Shown piece after piece: positions 1-7,720 of a stretch of 64,000 nucleotides of DNA. Origin of the DNA: Flavobacterium sp. (GTDB lineage Bacteria; Bacteroidota; Bacteroidia; Flavobacteriales; Flavobacteriaceae). The stretch covers positions 62,001 through 126,000 of the forward strand of contig JAEUTY010000001.1 in the NCBI GenBank assembly GCA_016787805.1. Reading direction: 5' to 3'. Position numbers and translations under genes: made by a program. The notes beneath the pieces were generated by a model. It did not search any database. It saw only the letters and a program-made list of their open reading frames with translations, and was not told where the DNA came from. Within the stretch, counting starts at the first letter, position 1; every line of letters begins with the position of its first letter.

Positions 1-824
1 TCTTCGTTGGGAGTTCTCGTTTTTTCGAAAGGAATTTTTAGAAGTGATGACAGCACGTTATTCTCTTTTGGGTTCATATGAGTGTCAATACCGTAAACTA
101 TTTTTTCACGTTCCATATAACTAAAAGTACCTAGCAGTCGATCCCAAATTGAAAAAATATTTCCATAATTGCTATCGGTATAAGGCAGTTTGTAATGATG
201 ATGAATTTTATGCATATCTGGCGAAACAATAACATAACTTAGCAATTGATCAAGCTTTTTGGGTAAACAGATGTTGGCATGCGTGAATTGTGTAGCTACA
301 ACAGATAGTGTTTGGTACATAAACACCATCCACATCGGACTTCCAACAATTAACACTCCAAGTGTTGTAAAGGCAAATCGAATAACACTTTCGCCTGGAT
401 GATGGCGGTTTCCCGAGGTAGTATCGATATAAGTGTCACTATGGTGAATAAGATGAAAACGCCATAAAAACTTCACACGGTGTTCAACATAATGCGCTAA
501 ATAGGCTCCAAAAAAATCGAGTAATAGTAATCCAATGATAGTATAAATAAAACTATTCCAATAGGGAAGTAGAGGTAAAATTCCGATATGATTTTTAGTT
601 ACATAATCAGCTGTGTTAACTAAAATAAAGGCCAAAGCAAAATTGATAACAATAGTTGTGGCCGTAAAGAATAGATTAATTCCAGCGTGTTGCCATTTAT
701 TATAATTGAATTTAAAAAACGGAACGGCGCTTTCAATCAACCAAAAAATAGCAATTCCACCAGCCAAAATCAAACCTCTGTGCAAGGATGGAATAGTTTC
801 AAAATATTGAATAATTTCATTCAT
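1..824 (-). CDS. Sterol desaturase / fatty acid hydroxylase family protein (3' end cut by window)
   Basis: Translation from the ATG at 824 gives at least 274 residues and runs off the left edge, so the C-terminus is missing. It has several hydrophobic segments and the di-iron histidine clusters of the fatty acid hydroxylase superfamily in order: HYVEH (HxxxH), HLIHH (HxxHH), NRHHP and HKIHHH. Members are integral membrane di-iron oxygenases that hydroxylate or desaturate lipids or sterol-like substrates. The substrate cannot be told from sequence. It is on the same strand as the AlkB-type gene upstream (33-bp gap). A CAAAAATA (TATTTTTG on the coding strand) at 841-848 could be a -7 element. 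The family is clear; the exact activity is not. Confidence 0.85.
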   Translation of the reverse strand, partial: MNEIIQYFETIPSLHRGLILAGGIAIFWLIESAVPFFKFNYNKWQHAGINLFFTATTIVINFALAFILVNTADYVTKNHIGILPLLPYWNSFIYTIIGLLLLDFFGAYLAHYVEHRVKFLWRFHLIHHSDTYIDTTSGNRHHPGESVIRFAFTTLGVLIVGSPMWMVFMYQTLSVVATQFTHANICLPKKLDQLLSYVIVSPDMHKIHHHYKLPYTDSNYGNIFSIWDRLLGTFSYMEREKIVYGIDTHMNPKENNVLSSLLKIPFEKTRTPNE

Positions 825-857
825 TTCTATTGAATTTCACCAAAAATAATGAAAATA

Positions 858-1460
858 TTAGTTGATTATGCGAAAGGTCAAATTTATTCTTGGACCCACA
901 ATTTTGGCTGTTTTAGGGATTTGATGTTTCCAAAAATGTTGGGTTTCTCCTTTCATAAGTAACAAACTTCCGTGTTCCAAATTCAGTTTAATATTTGCCT
1001 CTTTAATAGTGTTGTGTTGCAAATGAAAAACGCGTTCCGCTCCCAAACTCACTGAGGCAATAAACGGATTTTTCCCCAACTCTTTTTCGTTATCGGCATG
1101 CCAACCGTTACTGTCTTTTCCATCTCGATACAAATTGAGTAAAACAGTAGTAAAGTTTTTATCGCAAATGGTTTCAATTTCATTTTTGATAAACATTAGC
1201 ACAGTGTTCCATTTGTGAGGTTGCATCACTATATTAGAGTAGGAATAAGGCTTTCCTTCATTTCCATACAAAGCAGTTAATCGAGGTTGGGGATGAACTT
1301 TATTAAAAACCTTAATCTCATCTTGTTGCCAAGGCGTTTTTTGATACAATTTTTCAAATAAAACGTTGGCTTTTTCAGCATCAAAAAAGTTGGGATGGTA
1401 TTCGATTTCGGCATTGGGTAAATCGAAAATAATTTTTTCCTTAGGAAATAATGTACTCAT
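858..1460 (-). CDS. alkB: AlkB-family alpha-ketoglutarate-dependent dioxygenase (DNA alkylation repair)
   Basis: 200 aa, full length for the compact AlkB family. AlkB enzymes use Fe(II), O2 and 2-oxoglutarate to oxidatively remove alkyl groups from DNA bases in the cytoplasm. The iron ligands are visible: His121 and Asp123 in WHADNE, and the distal His179 in FWKHQIP. The 2-oxoglutarate-binding arginines lie in the C-terminal RINLTFR motif (Arg191, Arg197). The layout resembles the short AlkB homologues 2/3 more than E. coli AlkB. The start ATG at 1460 is 64 bp from aqpZ. The intervening hairpin at 1477-1501 probably ends the aqpZ transcript, so this gene may have its own promoter. Confidence 0.88.
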   Translation of the reverse strand: MSTLFPKEKIIFDLPNAEIEYHPNFFDAEKANVLFEKLYQKTPWQQDEIKVFNKVHPQPRLTALYGNEGKPYSYSNIVMQPHKWNTVLMFIKNEIETICDKNFTTVLLNLYRDGKDSNGWHADNEKELGKNPFIASVSLGAERVFHLQHNTIKEANIKLNLEHGSLLLMKGETQHFWKHQIPKTAKIVGPRINLTFRIIN

Positions 1461-1476
1461 TGCACAAAAATAAAAA

Positions 1477-1507
1477 AAGCGATGAACTTCACCGCTTTAA
1501 TTTTTTT
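1477..1507 (-). terminator. Terminator after aqpZ
   Basis: Read on the minus strand, a stem AAAGCG/CGCTTT with additional pairing (GTGAA/TTCAT) is followed by a T-rich run. It lies just past the aqpZ stop codon and before the AlkB-type gene. Confidence 0.65.
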
Positions 1508-1524
1508 ATATTATTTCAAAAGAA

Positions 1525-2229
1525 TTAATCATTTTTTTTCTCTAGTAACGAGCGGTAAATAAATCCACCAAAAACAGCTCCTGCTATTGGTGCAACCCAA
1601 AACAACCAAACTTGCGACAGTGGTTCGCCCAAAGTAATTACAGCTTGTGATAAAGAACGAGCTGGATTTACCGAAGTATTGGTAATTGGAATACTAATTA
1701 AGTGAATTAAAGTCAGACCCAAACCGATGGTAATTCCGGCGAATTTTCCGTTGGCAAATTTATCAGTGGCTCCCAAAATAATGATCAAAAAGAACATGGT
1801 CAACACGAATTCAGCAAAGAAAGCAGCTTCAATAGAATAACCTTGTGGCGAAAAAGCACCATAGCCATTAGTAGCAAATGCTCCGGCTTTAGTAGCATCA
1901 ATTGCATTTTCGGCTTTACCAGTCCAAATAAAATAGAGAACACCAGCTGCAGCAATAGCTCCAATACATTGCGCTACAATGTAAGGTGCCAAATCTTTAG
2001 CAGAAAAACGTCCACCTGCCCATAATCCGAATGAAACGGCCGGATTAAAATGGCCACCTGATATGTGCCCAACTGCATACGCCATTGTCAAAACGGTAAG
2101 TCCAAAGGCAAGCGAAACACCTGCAAACCCAATACCTAAATCTGGAATTCCAGCAGCAAAAATAGCGCTACCACATCCTCCAAAAACCAACCAAAAGGTT
2201 CCAAAAAATTCTGCAAAAAGTTTCTTCAT
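1525..2229 (-). CDS. aqpZ: Aquaporin Z (water channel)
   Basis: 234 aa, six-TM MIP-family channel of the inner membrane that conducts water. The two half-helix signatures are NPA at residues 62-64 ([11 protein letters not shown]) and NPA at 188-190 followed by Arg191 (TSVNPARS). His176 in [10 protein letters not shown] fits a water-selective aromatic/arginine filter rather than a glycerol facilitator. From memory, the N-terminal half ([28 protein letters not shown]) is very close to E. coli AqpZ, which is notable for a Bacteroidetes protein and could reflect transfer or strong conservation. It is followed by its own terminator and preceded by a small DoxX-like membrane gene on the same strand (22-bp gap), so a two-gene transcript is likely. 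Confidence 0.95.
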   Translation of the reverse strand: MKKLFAEFFGTFWLVFGGCGSAIFAAGIPDLGIGFAGVSLAFGLTVLTMAYAVGHISGGHFNPAVSFGLWAGGRFSAKDLAPYIVAQCIGAIAAAGVLYFIWTGKAENAIDATKAGAFATNGYGAFSPQGYSIEAAFFAEFVLTMFFLIIILGATDKFANGKFAGITIGLGLTLIHLISIPITNTSVNPARSLSQAVITLGEPLSQVWLFWVAPIAGAVFGGFIYRSLLEKKND

Positions 2230-2251
2230 AATAAAAAGTGTTTAAGTTGAT

Positions 2252-2608
2252 TTAATTAACATATAAATAAGCCCAATAAATAAGAGCAATTTGTAAAGGT
2301 AATCGAAGTAATACAATCCAAAAAGGCAAACCCAGTCGTGCTTTTTTTTCAAAAACCATGTATAGGTTTGAGGGAAAAATCAAAAGTAATAAAATAATAA
2401 TTGACGATGATGCAACCGATTGATAATAAGGTATTAATAAACTAGCACCAAATAATATTTGCAAAAAACCAGTCATAAAGTTAATAAAATCTTTGTAAAC
2501 TAAAAACGATGGTATCATTTTAAAATACAATTCGGGTTTCCATAGATGATTGGCTCCCGATAGGATATAAAAAATCGCCATCAAAATGAGATGCCAAGAG
2601 TAGTTCAT
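2252..2608 (-). CDS. DoxX-like small integral membrane protein
   Basis: 118 aa with four hydrophobic segments (about residues 5-22, 43-62, 68-84, 93-116). The overall pattern, with SGANHLWKPELY after TM1, resembles the DoxX/MauE-like family of four-TM proteins. Their role is not well defined; some members are linked to quinone or redox processes. I place the start at the ATG at 2608; an in-frame TTG six bases upstream is less likely. It probably shares a transcript with aqpZ downstream. Function cannot be assigned. Confidence 0.7.
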   Translation of the reverse strand: MNYSWHLILMAIFYILSGANHLWKPELYFKMIPSFLVYKDFINFMTGFLQILFGASLLIPYYQSVASSSIIILLLLIFPSNLYMVFEKKARLGLPFWIVLLRLPLQIALIYWAYLYVN

Positions 2609-2868
2609 AGTCAATAGTTTTTTACTAAAATAAATAAAATTACTATTGAAAATACAATTGTAGTAATTATTCTACCAGTGTTTATAAGGCTTCAAAGTGG
2701 TTTTAACCTTTTGATAAAGAAAAAACTACAAACCCATTTTAATACAAAATGTAAAAATTGAAATTTACTTTGCGGAGTTAAAAATGAAATTTGAGAATAG
2801 AGACTATTTTCAATATTCTTTACGAAAATCGAGAAGCTATTGATTAAAAGCAAGTTGAAGTTTCGAAA

Positions 2869-3102
2869 TTACTCTTTTTGACTGTAATGTTTGGTAAGAT
2901 AAAACACATTTACTCCTAAAATAAATGCATTAGTAATGATTACGGGCCAAGATATTGCCAACATTACACCGTATACAATAAACAAAACGGCTCCAATCGA
3001 ATTAATGATTCTAAGGCGATTAATGTTTTTCATCAAAAATGAAATCATTAATACCAATGATGCCAAATAACCAACCCATTCTGTCATAGAAATATCAAAC
3101 AT
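2869..3102 (-). CDS. Small YgjV-like inner membrane protein
   Basis: 77 aa, three predicted TM helices with a short charged C-terminus. The motif pattern (WVGYLASLVLMISFLMKN, LRIINSIGAVLFIVYG) is typical of the small YgjV-like bacterial inner membrane family, whose function is unknown. The start ATG at 3102 follows a good flavobacterial -7 element (TACATTTG on the coding strand, 3126-3133). The next gene downstream on this strand starts at 2608, so it is probably monocistronic. Confidence 0.65.
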   Translation of the reverse strand: MFDISMTEWVGYLASLVLMISFLMKNINRLRIINSIGAVLFIVYGVMLAISWPVIITNAFILGVNVFYLTKHYSQKE

Positions 3103-3125
3103 TGTTTCCTTTTTTTAGTGAGGCG

Positions 3126-3133
3126 CAAATGTA
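3126..3133 (-). promoter_or_regulatory. Bacteroidetes -7 promoter element
   Basis: TACATTTG on the minus strand matches the TAnnTTTG consensus and lies 23 nt upstream of the start of the YgjV-like gene. Confidence 0.5.
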
Positions 3134-3172
3134 AGACATAGACGCGAATTGCAAAGAATAAAAAAGTACTTT

Positions 3173-4339
3173 TTAAAAAACACCTTTCAATTCAGTGTTT
3201 TTTATTCCTATTGAAGCGGGATTGAAATTCATTTTTTGTTGCAAAAGTGTTGCGTAAACACTGCGGAAATCAATTTCGTATTTCAAATCGCCGTTGTCCA
3301 AATCAATTAAGTTAGGGTTGTTACCAATTATTTTTCCTTTGGTATTTCCACCAATAATAAACATCGGTGCTGCGGTTCCGTGATCGGTTCCGTTGCCGTT
3401 GTCTTTTACTCTGCGACCAAATTCTGAGAAAACAACAATTGTGACATTTTGAAGCAGTTGCGCTTTTTTCAAATCGGTGTAGAAACTAAAAATGGCATCG
3501 TTCAATTCACTCAATTTTCGGCTGTGAATATCGAGTTGATTATCATGTGTGTCAAATCCGCCGAGCGAAGTATAATAGACTTTAGAGTTCAAATTTCCTT
3601 TAATCAATCGAGCAATCCATTCTAAATTTTTGGCTAAACCCGATTTTGGATAACTCATTTCAGTTGTTGATTTGGCTAAAGCTTTCTGAATTTCATCCGA
3701 TCCTTCGTTCACCGAATTGGCAATTTTTCGAACAAAATCCAATTGCGGATTGTTGGATAATTTTGCCGATTCTTCTCTGTCCGTTTTTATTTTAAATCGA
3801 TTCGGATCTTTTACTGTAATAGCGTTGGGTTCCAAACCTTTTAAAGCCAAATTATCAATTGAATCCAAGTTGATTCCAGCTGTTGGTTGATGGTCTTTGC
3901 ATTGTAAATCCAAATAACGTCCAAGCCAACCTTCGTTCAAGTATTGATTCGAACCTGTTGCCGTTTGCCAAATTTCCTGACTACGAAAATGCGAACGATT
4001 GGGCTCAGGATAGCCTACATTTTGAATTACCGTTAAATCACCATTTTGTTGCATTTGAGCAAAATGGTTCAATGCAGGATGAAAAGCCATTCCGTTGTTT
4101 GCTCCCACAACTTCATTTTTGTTCAACGCAATTTTGGGTCGCATTTGATAGTAAAACGGATTATCAAAAGGAACATACGTATTCAAACCATCGTTTCCAC
4201 CGTTTAACTGAATGAAAACCAAACATTGTTCACCTACGACTAAGTTGGTTTGAGCACCAAAAGCATGCAGAAATTCAGGTAAAATAAGCAATCCACCTGT
4301 AAAGGTTCCTGTAAGCGATAAAAAGTTTCTTCTGTTCAT
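3173..4339 (-). CDS. DUF1501 (sulfatase-like) exported protein
   Basis: 388 aa. The N-terminus MNRRNFLSLTGTF followed by a hydrophobic run is a twin-arginine type signal, so export by Tat is likely. The body matches DUF1501, a family related to the sulfatase/alkaline phosphatase fold: FIQLNGGNDGLNTYVP near residue 45, GGFDTHDNQ, VVFSEFGRRVKDNG and TDHGTAAPMFIIGG, where the Asp/His residues are candidate metal ligands. DUF1501 genes nearly always sit beside DUF1800 genes, as here (upstream partner ends at 4462, 122-bp gap). The pair is widespread in Bacteroidetes and Planctomycetes, but its biochemical role is not established. Full length for the family. Confidence 0.9.
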   Translation of the reverse strand: MNRRNFLSLTGTFTGGLLILPEFLHAFGAQTNLVVGEQCLVFIQLNGGNDGLNTYVPFDNPFYYQMRPKIALNKNEVVGANNGMAFHPALNHFAQMQQNGDLTVIQNVGYPEPNRSHFRSQEIWQTATGSNQYLNEGWLGRYLDLQCKDHQPTAGINLDSIDNLALKGLEPNAITVKDPNRFKIKTDREESAKLSNNPQLDFVRKIANSVNEGSDEIQKALAKSTTEMSYPKSGLAKNLEWIARLIKGNLNSKVYYTSLGGFDTHDNQLDIHSRKLSELNDAIFSFYTDLKKAQLLQNVTIVVFSEFGRRVKDNGNGTDHGTAAPMFIIGGNTKGKIIGNNPNLIDLDNGDLKYEIDFRSVYATLLQQKMNFNPASIGIKNTELKGVF

Positions 4340-4461
4340 TGTTTAGTTAAGTTTATTAGGGTTATTAAGTTTACATTTTATGATAAGTTATATTAAACAA
4401 TGAAGTTCTTATTTTTTAATAATCTTTACAAACTCCATAAAGCTCATAACTCAATAACCTA

Positions 4462-5859
4462 TTATATCAATTGATACTCTGGCGTTTTAGTGATGTAATT
4501 GAACAATCGTAAAACCGCATTTTGTGCATTGTCTTTTTCGGCATCGAAGTCGTATTTCAGTAAGTTTTCCATATCTTTTTGCATAGATTCATCAACTTGA
4601 AAAAGCAAACGATTACTGAGTTCGGCAATGATTGCTTTGTTGTTCCCTTTTTTGTTAAAATCGACTTTTACTTTGATAGTTTCAAGAGCCATTTCGGGTT
4701 GTTCGCCTTCTTCTGCTATTTTATTAAACATTTTTCTGTTGATGTTTCGTCCACTGCAAAGCAAATCGGAAACGTTGTTGCGTTGCAAATAAATTTGCGA
4801 TGTCAACCACGAATTACCTCCATCCCAACCTTTTACATTGGGTTGATTGAGTAAATCCATGCCTTGTTGCACCAGAAAAAACACAATCATGGCGTCGCGA
4901 ATGTCGCTGGCATGAAGTTCGTCGGTCAACTGAACTAGGTAAACCAACGGATCTTTTATTTTGCTTCCGGCATTATTTTTTGCGTATTCTTCTGTGAAAA
5001 TTTTGATTAACAAAGGCTGAATTTCAAAGTTTTCTTTTCGAAAAAAATCACCGTAATACACTACTAATTCTTCAGAAGGATTGTCGTAAATGAACCATTT
5101 TAATAGTTTACGTGTAATTAAATACGGAATGCTTTTTTGTTCAAAAATGATATCCACCAAATCGTCGGCTTTCCAATTTCCAGTTTTACCAAAATAAGTT
5201 TTGTTGCTATTGTCTTCGGCAAAACGTCGGTACGTGGCTTGATTTTCACCCAAACCCAAACCAGCTAAAGCTCGTGCACCTTCTTTGATATCGTTTTCGG
5301 TATAATTGCCAATTCCGAGCGTGAAAAGTTCGAGTAATTCGCGACTCAAATTTTCGTTGATTTTGTCTTTTTTGTTGTCAATATTGTCCAAATAGCGCAC
5401 CATTGCATTGGTTTTGATAATGGATTTGGTTAATTCTTTAAAGTTGCCAAAAGCATTTTCGCGTAAAAGCGCATTGTGTTGGTACACCCAAAAATTGGAT
5501 TTGACTTTTTGTGTAGTGCTAACAAAATGATTGTGCCAAAAACAAACCATTTTCTCACGCAGAGGAAGCTCTTCAGTACGGATTCTATTGATCCACCATT
5601 TTTTGAGTTCGACCGAATTGCGGATTTGTTTTTTTAAGAATTTTTTCTGCTCTTCCGAATCGGCTACTTTGATTTTTTGACGCGCTTCTCTTAAATCGGC
5701 GATGGTTTTGGGCTCGTCTTTCAAAAACTCGGGCAATTCTTTAGGAAAAGTTGCAGACATTGACTTTTTGAGGAAATTTTCAATTCCTAATTGTTCAATT
5801 GTAGCAGCTTGTTTGCCCGAAAAACCCAAACGCAGTGACCATAAATTGCTTTTGTTCAT
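4462..5859 (-). CDS. DUF1800 domain protein
   Basis: 465 aa. Matches DUF1800: an N-terminal segment of alpha helices, the motif MVCFWHNHFVSTTQKV, then SRELLELFTLGIGNYTENDIKEGA-type residues and a C-terminal GWDGGNSWLTS segment (read in parts). No convincing signal peptide is visible at the N-terminus (MNKSNLWSLRLGFSGKQ). The partner DUF1501 protein carries a Tat signal, so the two might be exported as a complex by hitch-hiking; that is inference. The gene is first in a probable two-gene operon with DUF1501. Length is at the short end for the family, where many members exceed 500 aa. Confidence 0.9.
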   Translation of the reverse strand: MNKSNLWSLRLGFSGKQAATIEQLGIENFLKKSMSATFPKELPEFLKDEPKTIADLREARQKIKVADSEEQKKFLKKQIRNSVELKKWWINRIRTEELPLREKMVCFWHNHFVSTTQKVKSNFWVYQHNALLRENAFGNFKELTKSIIKTNAMVRYLDNIDNKKDKINENLSRELLELFTLGIGNYTENDIKEGARALAGLGLGENQATYRRFAEDNSNKTYFGKTGNWKADDLVDIIFEQKSIPYLITRKLLKWFIYDNPSEELVVYYGDFFRKENFEIQPLLIKIFTEEYAKNNAGSKIKDPLVYLVQLTDELHASDIRDAMIVFFLVQQGMDLLNQPNVKGWDGGNSWLTSQIYLQRNNVSDLLCSGRNINRKMFNKIAEEGEQPEMALETIKVKVDFNKKGNNKAIIAELSNRLLFQVDESMQKDMENLLKYDFDAEKDNAQNAVLRLFNYITKTPEYQLI

Positions 5860-5929
5860 AACCCAAAAAAATTAAATATACAATTTAGACTTTTTTTAAC
5901 ACCAATGGTTTAAATAAAAGCAGAAAAAA

Positions 5930-5986
5930 AGAGTTAGTATTAATTGACAATTAACAATTATCCAATGTCCATTGTAAATTATCCAT
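5930..5986. repeat. Low-complexity AATTGACAATTAACAATTATCC-type intergenic repeat
   Basis: A short segment built from overlapping variants of CAATTA and TCCATT. It sits between the divergent DUF1800 gene and the L,D-transpeptidase-like gene and ends four bases before the ATG at 5991. Simple intergenic repeats of this kind are common in Flavobacterium genomes; no function is evident. Confidence 0.5.
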
Positions 5987-5990
5987 TTTC

Positions 5991-6587
5991 ATGAAAAACA
6001 TTATTTTACTATTTTTTCTCTCGTTTATTTGTTGCAACAATGCATCAACAGAGCCGATTCCTTTTAAAGATTATACTTCAACCAACGCAGAAGCATTGCA
6101 ATATTGCAAAGAAAACGGCTTCAACGAAGATTATTATTTTTTGGTTGATTTGAGTGTTCATCCTGGGAAGAATCGGTTTTTTGTGTATGATTTTAAGCAA
6201 AGTAAAATAATTGATAAAAACTTGGTTACTCACGGAAGTTGTGATCAATTTGAGGAAAATCCTGATAAATGGGAGAAAGCCAAGTTTAGCAATAAAACCA
6301 ACAGTCATTGCTCGATGAAAGGTAAATTCAAAATTGGCAAACGCGATTACAGTAGCTGGGGAATCAAAGTTAAATATTGGCTACACGGACTAGAAAAATC
6401 GAATGCCAATGCGGTGAATAGAGTAGTGGTTTTGCATTCGTGGTCGGCAGTTTCAGATGAAGAGATTTATCCACAAGTGAGCCCGTTAAGTTGGGGTTGC
6501 CCAGCCGTTTCAGATGATTTTATGCGCAAATTAGATGCAAAATTAAAAACGACTTCCAAACCGGTTTTACTGTGGATTGTAGATTAA
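5991..6587 (+). CDS. L,D-transpeptidase-like (YkuD_2) lipoprotein
   Basis: 198 aa. The N-terminus MKNIILLFFLSFICCNN is a lipoprotein signal with the acceptor Cys at position 14 or 15, so it is probably membrane anchored outside the cytoplasm. The C-terminal half carries the murein L,D-transpeptidase catalytic-domain features: VTHGS, a VVVLHSWSAV histidine segment and the nucleophile motif SWGCPAVS. Such enzymes cross-link peptidoglycan peptides or attach proteins to them. It matches the YkuD_2 subgroup better than canonical YkuD. Transcribed divergently from DUF1800. The A/T-rich tail after the stop carries ATTTAGAA-type simple repeats. Confidence 0.82.
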   Translation: MKNIILLFFLSFICCNNASTEPIPFKDYTSTNAEALQYCKENGFNEDYYFLVDLSVHPGKNRFFVYDFKQSKIIDKNLVTHGSCDQFEENPDKWEKAKFSNKTNSHCSMKGKFKIGKRDYSSWGIKVKYWLHGLEKSNANAVNRVVVLHSWSAVSDEEIYPQVSPLSWGCPAVSDDFMRKLDAKLKTTSKPVLLWIVD

Positions 6588-6636
6588 GGAAGTTGGAATT
6601 TAGAAATCAGAATTTAGAAGCCTAAAGTTGCTTGCT

Positions 6637-6693
6637 TAGCCCTGACAGAAGCGGTATCTCGTCTTTAGGGACGAGATAGAGCGTATGGCAGGA
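6637..6693. repeat. Short copy of dispersed TAGCCC...GCAGGA hairpin element
   Basis: Begins with TAGCCCTGACAGAAGCGG and ends with GCGTATGGCAGGA. It contains a perfect 9-bp inverted repeat TATCTCGTC/GACGAGATA at 6655-6663 and 6670-6678. The framing is that of the dispersed family seen at 26.4, 33.8, 35.1, 53.7 and 54.0 kb (TAGCCCCGAT ... GCGGGACAA). It lies between convergent genes. Confidence 0.6.
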
Positions 6694-6730
6694 AAATGGA
6701 TTGCAAAAACGCTCAAGCCATTCGCTCCAA

Positions 6731-6764
6731 AAAAATCCCACAAAAAAAGTTTCTGTGGGATTTT
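6731..6764 (-). terminator. Terminator of the secreted basic-tail protein gene
   Basis: Hairpin AAAATCCCACA/TGTGGGATTTT; on the minus strand it is followed by a T run. It lies 17 bp past the stop codon at 6782. Confidence 0.75.
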
Positions 6765-6781
6765 AAACTAACTAAACTCAA

Positions 6782-7588
6782 TTATCTTCTGCCAGAACGT
6801 TTTACTTTTACTACTTTGGTATTGCCACGATTGTTTTTCCGAACTACGGTTGTGCCTCGTTTGTTTTTGACAATCAGGGTTGTCGATTTTCGTTTAGGAG
6901 CATAAACCGCGCGAGCTACAGTTACTCTTCTTAAATTGGTTTTATGGAAATAAACACGATGTGAAGCACAACGAGTAAAGAATACGGTATGATGAAAAGG
7001 TTTCCAAGGTTTCCACCAACGCGGATAATATCCCCAATGGAAAGGTGAAACCCAAGCGACATAAGTTGGAGCATACAAAAAACGAACGCTAGGCCAAAAC
7101 CAAACATTTACTACCACTCGTGTTGCAGTAAGTTCAAAACCATTCGGACCATGATTTTTATCTACTTTTTCATTTACATCAAAAGGTTCAACTATGGTAT
7201 TTTCGCCATACAAATCGCTGTCGCCTTCAATTTGTAATTGTGCTTCTTCATTTCCTGTTTTTTCAATACCAATTGTAGCAATATCTTGCTTTTCGTTTTT
7301 GTCAACAAAAGTGCTCAGTACAATAACATGAGTGTTTTTGTCTGTAATATCTAAAACTGTGATGTAATCAATTTCTCCATCATTATTCAAATCGAGGTTA
7401 TTGACGTTACTTTTCTCGTCGTTAATTGCCTTTTCAAACTCTTCCAGCGATTGTGCTTCTTTAAAAATAGCTAGTGCGCCTTCTAAACTAAAATTATCAC
7501 CTATTTGATTAGGTTGATCATTTTCTTGACTGTATCCTGTTGCTATTCCTAGAACAAACAATAGGAAAAGGAATTGAATTTTTTTCAT
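6782..7588 (-). CDS. Secreted protein with acidic EF-hand-like motif and basic C-terminus, unknown function
   Basis: 268 aa, signal peptide MKKIQFLFLLFVLGIATGYS. The first half has an acidic segment, NLDLNNDGEIDYITVLD, that looks like a calcium-binding DxDxDG loop. The middle is rich in Trp and Pro (VWFWPSVRFLY, WGYYPRWWKPWKPF). The last 50 residues are strongly basic (KRKSTTLIVKNKRGTTVVRK), a composition suited to binding nucleic acid, polysaccharide or acidic membrane. I do not recognise a named family. It is monocistronic with its own terminator, convergent with the gene at 5991 and divergent from the barrel gene at 7721. A real gene, given the signal peptide and the segregated composition. 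Confidence 0.7.
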   Translation of the reverse strand: MKKIQFLFLLFVLGIATGYSQENDQPNQIGDNFSLEGALAIFKEAQSLEEFEKAINDEKSNVNNLDLNNDGEIDYITVLDITDKNTHVIVLSTFVDKNEKQDIATIGIEKTGNEEAQLQIEGDSDLYGENTIVEPFDVNEKVDKNHGPNGFELTATRVVVNVWFWPSVRFLYAPTYVAWVSPFHWGYYPRWWKPWKPFHHTVFFTRCASHRVYFHKTNLRRVTVARAVYAPKRKSTTLIVKNKRGTTVVRKNNRGNTKVVKVKRSGRR

Positions 7589-7720
7589 AAGCTATAGGTT
7601 AAAATGATTTTTAAAAGAGATTTTTACAGAGTTTAGACAGCAAAAAGCAATAAAGGTTTAAATCGATTTTGACTTATTGATTTAGTTGTACATTTGAAGT
7701 CGAAAAAAAATGAACCTACG

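Noticed and set aside
1465-1472. TATTTTTG -7 element for the AlkB-type gene
   Set aside because: It lies only about 4 nt from the start codon, too close for a usual leader, and the A/T run belongs to the aqpZ terminator.
2640-2868. Short plus-strand frame (19 codons) or small RNA between the DoxX-like and YgjV-like genes
   Set aside because: The frame is too short, with no start context, and there is no stable hairpin with a T run; I see nothing supportable in this gap.
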